From NCBI GenBank assembly GCA_015904075.1, contig JABMDH010000076.1:13645-19261 (forward strand): DNA of 5,617 nt, written 5' to 3'. This DNA is from Nitrospira sp. (GTDB taxonomy: Bacteria > Nitrospirota > Nitrospiria > Nitrospirales > Nitrospiraceae). The notes under the pieces were generated by a model, which was not told the DNA's origin, searched no databases, and saw nothing but the letters and a program-made list of their open reading frames with translations. Shown piece by piece: positions 1-4,671 of this stretch. The stretch's first letter is position 1. Every line of letters begins with the position of its first letter. A program made the position numbers and the translations under genes.

Positions 1-276
1 CTCATGGAATCCCGTGGGCTTATCGAGCGGGTTGTGGAGGAAGAATCTGTTCAGCGGGCCATGTCTACCCCTCCCCAGACAACGAGGGCCAAGGTCCGCG
101 GCGACTTTATCCGGTTCGCCAGGGCGAAGAATCGCTCGTATACGGTGGATTGGACGTATCTGAAGCTGAACGGCTATTGGGAGGAAACGATTTTATGCAT
201 GGATCCGTTCAGTCCCGTCAATCGCCGGGTAGAAGAATTACTCTCTCAAATGTCAGGAGGACGGTTTTACCGATGA
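1..276 (+). CDS. C-terminal part of an unrecognised hypothetical protein
   Basis: The reading frame is open from the left edge of the window and stops at TGA 274-276. In-frame ATG codons lie at 4 and 61, but neither can be confirmed. The bases before position 4 are missing, and the ATG at 61 has no well-placed ribosome binding site, so the gene may begin outside the window. The visible 90 or so residues are soluble-looking and charged. The second half is rich in Trp and Tyr (a DWTYLKLNGYWEE stretch) and reads like real protein. I do not recognise a family. The stop codon overlaps the start of the M23 peptidase gene in an ATGA arrangement, which suggests translational coupling and one operon. 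That overlap is the main reason to believe in the frame. The function is unknown. Confidence 0.5.
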   Translation, partial: LMESRGLIERVVEEESVQRAMSTPPQTTRAKVRGDFIRFARAKNRSYTVDWTYLKLNGYWEETILCMDPFSPVNRRVEELLSQMSGGRFYR

Positions 277-1247
277 CACAGCCACAGGCCGTATCTCTAT
301 GGCAGCGAGCCGGTGCGACGGTATTCAGTGCCCTGTTTCTGTGGGCCGGTCTGTGTGCGGGTACCTCATCGGGTAGCCAGAGTCCTGACACGCACTATAG
401 CGGCAAACAGGGGCAGATCATCGTGATCACCGTTCCCACGGATGCGGCTTCCGCTCATGTGCAGGGGAAGTTTCTTGGAAGGGCCGTCAGTTTTTTCCCG
501 GAGACACGACCGGGGGAGCCGAAAGGGTATGTGGGGTTGCTGGGAATTGATATGCAGGAGGAGCCGGGAACTCACGAACTGGCCATTCAGATCACGGATG
601 GAGCCCAGGGCAGATCGCTCAGCTATCGTGTGTTGGTGCTGAAAGAAAAATTTCGCGTCGAACACCTCAAGCTCCCGAAGGACAAGGTTGATCTTGATGA
701 ACAGGGGTTGGCGCGATGGAAGGGCGAACAGGAGCAGGTCAAGGCGGCGCTTGCCGCCGACTCATCCATGAAACTGTGGCAGCCGAGTTTCGTGGAGCCG
801 GTGACCGGGAAGCGAACCGGCATTTTCGGCAGTGTCCGAATCATGAACGGCCAAGCGCGCAACCCGCATAATGGGGAAGATATCGGTGCGCCGCTCGGCA
901 CGGATGTGGCAGCGACGAACGACGGAATCGTGCGGCTCACGGTCGATCATATCTTCTCCGGGAAAGGCGTCTTTCTCGACCATGGGCTTGGATTCTATTC
1001 GATGTATTTCCATTTGTCCGACGTGTTGGTGAAAGACGGGGATCTTGTGAGGGCGGGACAGATTGTCGGGAAGGTGGGCGCAACCGGCCGTGCGACCGGC
1101 CCCCATCTGCACTGGGGCGTGAAACTCAACGGTGCGCGCGTGAATCCCTATGCGCTGCTGGACCTGCCGTTCAAGGCCGAGTCACAATCGTCAACCCCGA
1201 CGTCGGCCGCCGATTCCGGTTCCATAGCCGGTGCGCCGGTGCCCTGA
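273..1247 (+). CDS. Secreted M23 (LytM-type) peptidoglycan endopeptidase
   Basis: The 324-residue product is predicted to be a zinc metallopeptidase that cleaves peptide cross-bridges of peptidoglycan in the periplasm or cell wall. The N-terminus has a hydrophobic signal segment at about residues 13-30. Cys28 does not sit in a good lipobox, so signal peptidase I processing is more likely than lipidation. Residues 45-125 form a beta-rich module like the Peptidase_M23_N domain. Residues 195-295 are the LytM domain, with zinc ligands His199 and Asp203 (HNGED), His280 in the HLHWG motif, and catalytic His247 and His278. All are intact, so it should be an active enzyme rather than a degenerate activator. 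The tail after 300 is Ser/Ala/Pro-rich and probably disordered. The ATG at 273 was chosen because AGGAGG lies at 255-260 and because it gives a signal peptide; the frame is open from 150 but that start gives none. Start and upstream stop overlap by ATGA. Confidence 0.95.
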   Translation: MTQPQAVSLWQRAGATVFSALFLWAGLCAGTSSGSQSPDTHYSGKQGQIIVITVPTDAASAHVQGKFLGRAVSFFPETRPGEPKGYVGLLGIDMQEEPGTHELAIQITDGAQGRSLSYRVLVLKEKFRVEHLKLPKDKVDLDEQGLARWKGEQEQVKAALAADSSMKLWQPSFVEPVTGKRTGIFGSVRIMNGQARNPHNGEDIGAPLGTDVAATNDGIVRLTVDHIFSGKGVFLDHGLGFYSMYFHLSDVLVKDGDLVRAGQIVGKVGATGRATGPHLHWGVKLNGARVNPYALLDLPFKAESQSSTPTSAADSGSIAGAPVP

Positions 1248-1262
1248 GCGTGCTCCGTGAAG

Positions 1263-1375
1263 TGTATCTGGTGAAGCGCAGGACTGATACAGAGCGTGTG
1301 TCATTCTTGTTTGCGAAATACGCTTCACCGTTCGACAGGCTCACGGTCCTGAGCAGAGTCGAAGGACGAGATACA
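1263..1375. repeat. Composite inverted repeat enclosing a REP-like palindrome
   Basis: Three complementary arm pairs are nested in this intergenic stretch. TGTATCT (1263-1269) matches AGATACA (1369-1375). GGTGAAGCG (1270-1278) matches CGCTTCACC (1321-1329). The right side also encloses a hairpin, TTCGAC..GCTCA (1331-1343) with TGAGC..GTCGAA (1350-1363). If single-stranded it could fold as a branched structure. The inner hairpin is of the type seen as dispersed REP-like repeats in many bacterial genomes. Whether the outer arms are part of the repeat unit is inference. Confidence 0.5.
1331..1363. repeat. REP-like palindromic element (TTCGAC...GTCGAA)
   Basis: The arms are TTCGAC (1331-1336) with GTCGAA (1358-1363), and GCTCA (1339-1343) with TGAGC (1350-1354). 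A CGGTCC loop lies between them and a small AG/AGA internal bulge separates the two stems. Palindromes of this wording recur between genes in many bacterial chromosomes and are thought to be REP-type elements moved by RAYT transposases. Only one copy is seen here, so the repeat status comes from general knowledge. It lies between the M23 gene and the small membrane protein. With no T-run after it, it is not an obvious terminator. Confidence 0.65.
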
Positions 1376-1408
1376 AGCGACGAAGCAAGGTAAAGCGAGG
1401 TTCCGAAT

Positions 1409-1645
1409 ATGAGGATATTCTTCGGCATCCTTTCGGCGCTGGCCTTCTGGTTTGCAAGCCGGCGATTCGCTCGCGCCGAGGAGGTCGGCTATGACATCGG
1501 CGCTCTGTTTCTGCTTCTCATCGGCATCCAACTGTTAGTCACCGCCGCCTTGTTTCATGAACAGCATCTGAGCCGCACATCCAAGCCATCGGCTTCAACG
1601 GATAAGGAGCGGGGAGGGGCAGGCAGTTCTTCAGGCACGCCGTAG
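1409..1645 (+). CDS. Small two-helix membrane protein of unknown function
   Basis: This 78-residue protein has two hydrophobic segments, at about residues 2-16 and 28-49. A short basic loop (SRRFARAEE) joins them, and a polar Ser/Gly/Lys-rich tail runs from about residue 50 to the end. The layout suggests an integral inner-membrane protein with both ends on the same side; the positive loop between the helices hints that the loop is cytoplasmic. The ATG at 1409 is preceded by GCGAGG at 1395-1400 with 8 bases of spacing, which supports this start. No catalytic motif or recognised family is visible. It lies alone, 160 bases after the M23 gene and on the same strand. The length, hydrophobic pattern and ribosome binding site make a real gene likely, but the function is unknown. 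Confidence 0.7.
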   Translation: MRIFFGILSALAFWFASRRFARAEEVGYDIGALFLLLIGIQLLVTAALFHEQHLSRTSKPSASTDKERGGAGSSSGTP

Positions 1646-1721
1646 CCCGCGTGCACTCTCAGTAACCTTCGTACGTAACAATGGCCTCGCTGGCCGGTGG
1701 CAGAGGGACAGCCAGGGTGGA

Positions 1722-1752
1722 GTGCGGCAAATGGGATTCAATTTGCCCTCAC
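1722..1752. repeat. Intergenic hairpin upstream of the HAD gene
   Basis: GGCAAAT (1726-1732) and ATTTGCC (1741-1747) form a perfect 7-bp stem over an 8-base loop. GTG (1722-1724) and CAC (1750-1752) can add three more pairs across a small internal loop. No T-run follows in either direction, so it is not a standard terminator. It overlaps the possible -35 box at 1743-1748. Confidence 0.4.
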
Positions 1753-1771
1753 AGCGCTTCTGCCCTATTCT
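1743..1771 (+). promoter_or_regulatory. Possible sigma-70 promoter for the HAD gene
   Basis: TTGCCC (1743-1748) and TATTCT (1766-1771) are spaced by 17 bases. Each matches the consensus at four of six positions. Transcription would start near 1778, where the folded leader of the HAD gene begins. The match is weak and rests on spacing and position only. Confidence 0.25.
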
Positions 1772-1777
1772 TTTGAC

Positions 1778-1849
1778 TAGCCCGTATTCTCTCTCCAGAG
1801 AAGCGAATCCGCGAGCTCGGCAGAAGCGTATGATGAATCATACGGGCTA
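1778..1849 (+). promoter_or_regulatory. Structured leader with alternative hairpins before the HAD gene
   Basis: TAGCCCGTAT (1778-1787) is an exact inverted match to ATACGGGCTA (1840-1849). Between them lie a 6-bp hairpin TTCTCT-CTCC-AGAGAA (1787-1802), the 8-bp palindrome CGAGCTCG (1812-1819), and the palindrome CGTATGATGAATCATACG (1827-1844). The last shares bases 1840-1844 with the long-range arm, so the two folds exclude each other. The structure ends one base before the GAGGAGG ribosome binding site at 1851-1857. A role in controlling translation, or as a protein-binding operator, is inference. Confidence 0.45.
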
Positions 1850-1860
1850 TGAGGAGGCGT

Positions 1861-2355
1861 ATGAAAACCGCACCGATCTTGTTCCATGACATCGATGGCG
1901 TCTTATTTGGGGACTATGCAGGGGAGTTCCAGCTCAGGCCGGGTGTGAACTCCTGGCTTGCGTGGGCACACGAGCATTTCGAGGTGATCTGGCTCACCTC
2001 TTGGGAGTCGGAAAAGATCAAGACTCTGTTGAGTGTTCTGTACTGTGGGAAGTTCTGCAGCAATCCTGAGACGAGGCCGTTTCATCACGCGAACTGGACG
2101 AACTGCGAAAATAAGGTGGTCTGGACCCAACAGGCTGTGCAGAAACTGAAGGGCCGCGAATGGTTCTGGATCGACGACGAAATTGAGGCATTGGCGCCGG
2201 CAATTCAGAAGTCCGGTCTTCCCCTTGACCGCTGCATCAGATCGAATCCGCTGGGGCAGGATGAGTTACTCGTCATCCGATCCACACTGGCCGGCCGGCT
2301 TGAATCATTGAGAAGAAGCATGGGCGGCGCGACGGACAACGAAGAGGCGGCGTAA
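1861..2355 (+). CDS. Stand-alone HAD-fold protein, HAD_SAK-like
   Basis: This 164-residue protein has the four motifs of the haloacid dehalogenase fold. Motif I is D10-I-D12-G-V near the N-terminus. Motif II is the Thr/Ser of WLTSW at 44-48. A likely motif III Lys is K85 in ENK, and motif IV is the acidic pair D105-D106 in WIDDE. Asp10 would be the nucleophile and Asp12 the general acid in a Mg2+-dependent phosphatase or phosphotransfer reaction. The short size, lack of a large cap and Trp-rich motifs resemble the HAD domain attached to 'Swiss Army Knife' RNA-repair proteins, here without partner domains; the substrate is unknown. I chose ATG 1861 over the in-frame ATG 1849 because GAGGAGG (1851-1857) lies between them and can only serve the second, although its spacing is short. 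The gene is convergent with the adhesin-like pseudogene. Confidence 0.85.
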   Translation: MKTAPILFHDIDGVLFGDYAGEFQLRPGVNSWLAWAHEHFEVIWLTSWESEKIKTLLSVLYCGKFCSNPETRPFHHANWTNCENKVVWTQQAVQKLKGREWFWIDDEIEALAPAIQKSGLPLDRCIRSNPLGQDELLVIRSTLAGRLESLRRSMGGATDNEEAA

Positions 2356-2364
2356 CCCGGGTTA
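2353..2364. repeat. 12-bp perfect palindrome over the HAD stop codon
   Basis: TAACCCGGGTTA reads the same on both strands, and its first three bases are the stop codon of the HAD gene. It sits in the 56-base gap between two convergent genes. No T-run follows closely, so a terminator call is not supported. Confidence 0.4.
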
Positions 2365-2411
2365 AGTGGTCTGTCTGGTTTTTCCGTCCGGTCATGCTTT
2401 GTTCTGCACGC

Positions 2412-2838
2412 TCATGGGTTGCCACAGGCCATTGTCCATAAACCGTCATTGAGACTCTCCGGTTCGACCGGTACCCAGTACGTTTCGTTTGTGAAGATCC
2501 CTCCACCCACGGGGTGTTCGAGGAGGCCTGACGCTTTTCCGCGCACAGTCGAATTCCTTCGTGCTTTTTGTCGAGTAGAATCTGGTTGGTGAGCGGTTCC
2601 CTTGCATCCAGTTCCAGTCAACTAACATCTCCAGCGATGCCAGATTTCCTTTTCTGCGGATGGTGTTTGGATCGATGTACAGGGTCTGTAGTCCTGGTGT
2701 CTGATACTTATCCTCCAGTGCAACCCATTCCGCATACACCGGGCTGGTGCTCAACGGGAGGAGGCTGATCAGCGCACATACGCTCAAATGAAAGACTAAC
2801 AGTAGCAGACGTCGGAAAGGACGAATCGTGAATGGCAT
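2412..2838 (-). pseudogene. Frameshifted gene for a small exported Adhesin_E-like protein
   Basis: The gene starts at ATG 2838-2836 on the minus strand with GTGAGG five bases upstream. Residues 1-36 form a clear signal peptide, with cleavage expected after VYA before EWV. The following stretch (EWVALEDKY...YIDPNTIRR...FYSTKSTKEFDCA) resembles the small secreted surface-adhesin E-like family. After Cys98 the first frame turns Arg-rich and unlike the family, running on to 2446. The neighbouring frame supplies the expected ending, YWVPVEPESLND..LWTMACGNP, with its stop at 2412-2414. Removing one base from the AAAA run at 2535-2538 joins the two into a 141-residue protein with two Cys that could form a disulfide. 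It is therefore either a recent pseudogene or a sequencing error. The function of the intact family is poorly known; the product would be periplasmic or surface-exposed. Confidence 0.75.
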
Positions 2839-3300
2839 GATGGCCTCACTCGCACACCATTGTAGAAGGCTGGCGAAGGAGGCGCAAGGATTCTCCTGCG
2901 AGCCAGTGGTGGAAGCACACATAAAATGAATGAACGCGCGTGTTGGTGTGTTAACTCAACGTGTCGGGGGCAGGTTTGATTTCTGCAAAAACCGTTGCAG
3001 GAGATAAGCGTAGTTCATGGTGCCTGGTCTTCCTACGCCGAGGCTTCGGCACGCCGCCCATAGGCTCTGGCCGACGGGTCTGAGGACAACCTTCGTAAAC
3101 TATCAGGTTGGCATGCCAATCGAAGCTTTAGCTTAGGGAAAGCGGGAGACGATGTAGGTGTTCATCCGGCGGCGACAATGAAGAGAGGCTTCGCCTGATG
3201 AGTCGCCGGTACGCACGAGCGAAAAAACTAAGTCTACTGGAGGCAAAGTACCTATCCGCCGCGATGTGATCGAACGCGGCGGGTCAAGCGAAGCTTGGTG

Positions 3301-3315
3301 TGGTGGAGGGCAGGG
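3301..3315 (-). repeat. Copy of the tRNA-Ala 3' end (possible att site)
   Basis: TGGTGGAGGGCAGGG at 3301-3315 is identical and in the same orientation to 4099-4113, which encodes the CCA end, discriminator and 3' acceptor strand of tRNA-Ala. Weaker similarity continues into the T-arm (AACC at 3321-3324 against AACC at 4120-4123, with mismatches between). Integrases that target tRNA genes leave such direct copies of the 3' end at the far side of the inserted DNA. The copy lies on the expected downstream side of the tRNA. No integrase gene is present. Confidence 0.4.
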
Positions 3316-3342
3316 AACTCAACCGTTGTTGGCTCCACTTTT
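3303..3342 (+). terminator. Weak candidate terminator
   Basis: GTGGAG (3303-3308) can pair with CTCCAC (3333-3338), which is followed directly by TTTT (3339-3342). The stem is only 6 bp and the loop is 24 bases, so this is a poor terminator. It would close any plus-strand transcript from the hairpin-rich stretch to its left. It also overlaps the tRNA-end copy. Confidence 0.2.
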
Positions 3343-3556
3343 CCGCTTCAACATTCAAGGGATTGCTCTGGCCGCTTGGGGAAGGCTTTCGTCGGCAGGC
3401 GGGAGCCTGTTTGAGGACTCCGACTTTGGTACGGAATTAGGGCCGCCATCACCGGTGGTAGACGTGACTGCGTCGATTGCCAACGATGGGATAGGGAGAC
3501 GCTGAAACAGGCGAGTCAGACTTTCCTCCACCCAACAGCGGCGGACCACAATAGAA

Positions 3557-3988
3557 TTATGTCTTCTTGTTCACTATTGCCCGCGCCAGTAGTATTTTAC
3601 CTTCTTGCCAGTCCTCTGCATCCATCGCAATCACACGTTCTGCGGCCTTTTGTAGCACCATCAGATCTTTTTCGAGTTGCTCGATCTTGGTTTGCCATGC
3701 GGAATTGTCGTCGTCGTGAACCTTCTTCATACGTTGAGCCTCCGCCTCGAGCCGTGCGATCACTGTGTCCCGTTTGGCGATCTCACCCTCGTTTCCTGCG
3801 ACGGTTGGTTCGCAGGGGGCCACCGTCGCAGGCGGTTCTAGGCGGATCGGTGGGAGTTCTGCTTGGCGAGACGTGACAGGGGTAGCCGGGGGCAGTGTCT
3901 GGAGCCGCAAGAGCACGAAGATGTTCAAGCCGATAATGACAGCGCACAAGCCGATGATGAGCCTTACCGGTCGTTGTAACGGGTGCAT
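3557..3988 (-). CDS. Single-pass membrane protein with a coiled coil, function unknown
   Basis: This 143-residue protein has one N-terminal transmembrane helix at about residues 8-28, after a short basic start (MHPLQRPVR). A Pro-rich linker covers about 29-65. A charged heptad-like helical region at about 66-125 (EIAKRDTVIARLEAEAQRMKK, then KIEQLEKDLMVLQKAAERV) should form a coiled coil. The N-in topology would place the coiled coil outside the cytoplasm, a layout seen in envelope scaffold or spacer proteins. No enzyme motif is present and I do not recognise a family. The start is well supported: AAAGGAG lies 7 bases before ATG 3988-3986. It is the first gene after tRNA-Ala on the same strand, with a 110-base gap that contains a CATAAT box (minus strand, 4061-4056), so it may have its own promoter. 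It is also the only gene between the two tRNA-end copies. Confidence 0.85.
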   Translation of the reverse strand: MHPLQRPVRLIIGLCAVIIGLNIFVLLRLQTLPPATPVTSRQAELPPIRLEPPATVAPCEPTVAGNEGEIAKRDTVIARLEAEAQRMKKVHDDDNSAWQTKIEQLEKDLMVLQKAAERVIAMDAEDWQEGKILLARAIVNKKT

Positions 3989-4098
3989 GTTCAGTCTCCT
4001 TTATCGTGGGGCCAAGGCATTCTAGCAGGGCGGGGTAGATCTGGGATTTCCGGGGATTATGGAGGCTTGTTACGGCTGGAAACGGGGGGAAATAAATT

Positions 4099-4174
4099 TG
4101 GTGGAGGGCAGGGGAGTTGAACCCCCGACCCCTACGTTGCGAACGTAGTGCTCTCCCAACTGAGCTAGCCCCCC
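4099..4174 (-). tRNA. tRNA-Ala (anticodon CGC)
   Basis: The minus strand folds into a full 76-base cloverleaf. The acceptor is GGGGGGC/GCCCTCC with the G3:U70 wobble pair that marks alanine tRNAs. The D-arm is GCTC/GAGC, the anticodon stem is CTACG/CGTAG with loop TTCGCAA, and the T-arm is GGGGG/CCCCT with loop TTCAACT. The discriminator is A73 and the CCA end is encoded (4101-4099). The anticodon CGC (4141-4139) reads GCG codons. The 3' 15 bases recur at 3301-3315. The gene lies between the HPt gene and the coiled-coil protein, all on the same strand. Confidence 0.97.
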
Positions 4175-4188
4175 ACGCGATGGGATGT

Positions 4189-4287
4189 GGGAGCGAGCGC
4201 AAGAAGACCCGTGGGGCTGGGCTACGCTCGATTGCGCAGCATCGAATCCACGGCAAGAGAACGGGGAGGAGGTGCGCTCGCGTTCCC
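4189..4287. repeat. Nested inverted repeats between tRNA-Ala and the HPt gene
   Basis: GGGAGCGAGCGCA (4189-4201) is complementary to TGCGCTCGC (4273-4281) and TCCC (4284-4287), across a 2-base bulge. Inside that lies CCGTGG paired with CCACGG, and inside that CGAT..GC paired with GC..ATCG around a short loop. Three concentric stems suggest a long folded RNA of about 100 bases. It sits 14 bases upstream of the tRNA 5' end and downstream of a TATAAT box on the same strand, so it may be the leader of the tRNA precursor. No known RNA family was recognised. Confidence 0.4.
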
Positions 4288-4297
4288 GTCGGAAGGC

Positions 4298-4303
4298 ATT
4301 ATA
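4298..4303 (-). promoter_or_regulatory. Possible -10 box upstream of tRNA-Ala
   Basis: The minus strand reads TATAAT at 4303-4298, a perfect -10 consensus, 124 bases before the tRNA 5' end and just after the HPt stop codon. No good -35 hexamer lies 16-18 bases further upstream (AGAAGT at 17 bases), so the call rests on the -10 match and the position. Confidence 0.3.
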
Positions 4304-4344
4304 CACAAGCCGCGACGTGGACTTCTACTCAAACAATCAGTGTG

Positions 4345-4668
4345 TCACACGTATTCGACTTGTACGCAGGCGAGGAAGGTTTCCAGCTGCTTGATGTGTT
4401 GCTCGGATGCGGCATAGTCCTGCCGCTGAGCCGCCAGTTCCATGACGCCGCCGATTTCAGAAATCCGATCGAACCCGTACCCGCCGCCATCGCCTTTCAT
4501 GCGATGCCCAAGCAGTTGAATAGTTCGAAAGTCTTTCTCGGCCAGCGCGCAGTGCAGCGTGTGGATGTCCTTCTTTCGATTGGCTAGAAAGCCGGGCACG
4601 ATACTTTCGAAATCGCGCTCGATTCGCACAATGACTTGATCGGATGATGCTGGAGATGGAGTGTCCAT
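4345..4668 (-). CDS. Histidine phosphotransfer (HPt) protein
   Basis: This 107-residue cytoplasmic protein is predicted to be a four-helix HPt domain. It would carry a phosphoryl group between a receiver domain and another response regulator. The diagnostic motif is HRMKG at residues 55-59, in the sequence LGHRMKGDGGGYGF; His55 is the expected phosphorylated residue. The following stretch IGGVMELAAQRQDY fits the next helix of the family. The length is normal for a single-domain HPt protein with a short N-terminal extension. The start ATG (4668-4666) lies 3 bases after the stop codon of the hybrid kinase, without a strong ribosome binding site, so translation is probably coupled to the kinase. 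The tight spacing makes the two receiver domains of that kinase its most likely phosphate donors. Confidence 0.92.
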   Translation of the reverse strand: MDTPSPASSDQVIVRIERDFESIVPGFLANRKKDIHTLHCALAEKDFRTIQLLGHRMKGDGGGYGFDRISEIGGVMELAAQRQDYAASEQHIKQLETFLACVQVEYV

Positions 4669-4671
4669 GAA

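Larger units (their letters stand above)
2923..3556. other. Gene-poor stretch with clustered hairpins
   Basis: No convincing protein gene is visible in these 634 bases. Short perfect stems occur at 2983-3000 (CTGCA/TGCAG), 3037-3050 (GCCGA/TCGGC), 3087-3110 (CAACCT/AGGTTG), 3108-3119 (palindrome TTGGCATGCCAA), 3170-3208 (CGGCGAC/GTCGCCG enclosing AGGC/GCCT), and 3256-3282 (CCGCCGCG/CGCGGCGG over 11 bases). GCTTCGC (3188-3194) also pairs with GCGAAGC (3288-3294). A GGGGGCAGGTTTGATTT string lies at 2966-2982. A plus-strand frame is open from 3179 to 3505, but its first ATG (3266) has no ribosome binding site. This may be a structured RNA, a decayed mobile element, or both. I could not match it to a known RNA family. 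Confidence 0.45.

Noticed and set aside
150..272. Longer start for the M23 peptidase at ATG 150.
   Set aside because: It would bury the signal peptide and overlap the upstream gene by more than 120 bases. The start at 273 has a good ribosome binding site.
1681..1776. 31-codon frame starting at ATG 1681 upstream of the HAD gene.
   Set aside because: There is no ribosome binding site and it overlaps the hairpin and the possible promoter.
1849..1860. ATG 1849 as the start of the HAD gene.
   Set aside because: The GAGGAGG site lies after it, so it would code four extra residues (MRRR) without a ribosome binding site of its own.
3193..3240. Hammerhead ribozyme: CTGATGAG (3195-3202) followed by CGAAA (3220-3224).
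   Set aside because: Stem II would have only about two pairs, and no stem I or III with a cleavage triplet in the right place can be drawn. The first part pairs better in the 3170-3208 hairpin.
3198..3269. 23-codon plus-strand peptide starting at ATG 3198.
   Set aside because: It lies inside the 3170-3208 and 3256-3282 hairpins and has only a poor ribosome binding site. It is too short to support without homologues.
2953..3323. Integron attC-like sites, or an element bounded by the direct repeat AACTCAAC (2953-2960 and 3316-3323).
   Set aside because: ACTCAAC fits one core half-site, but the matching GTTRRRY half-sites and the imperfect palindrome between them are missing. Eight bases is weak for a repeat.
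2966..3330. tmRNA gene: the plus strand at 3122-3136 can be read as E-A-L-A-stop, like the end of a tmRNA tag.
   Set aside because: The conserved 5' tRNA-like half, the T-arm and a plus-strand CCA end are missing at the right distances. The CCA-like sequence at 3301 is on the other strand.
3500..3545. RNase P RNA on the minus strand, because it reads GAGGAAAGTC.
   Set aside because: The partner ACAGAA-type segment and the other conserved regions are absent downstream.
4070..4306. Minus-strand frames crossing the tRNA-Ala gene.
   Set aside because: They overlap the tRNA and are low-complexity, Arg-rich translations of a non-coding region.
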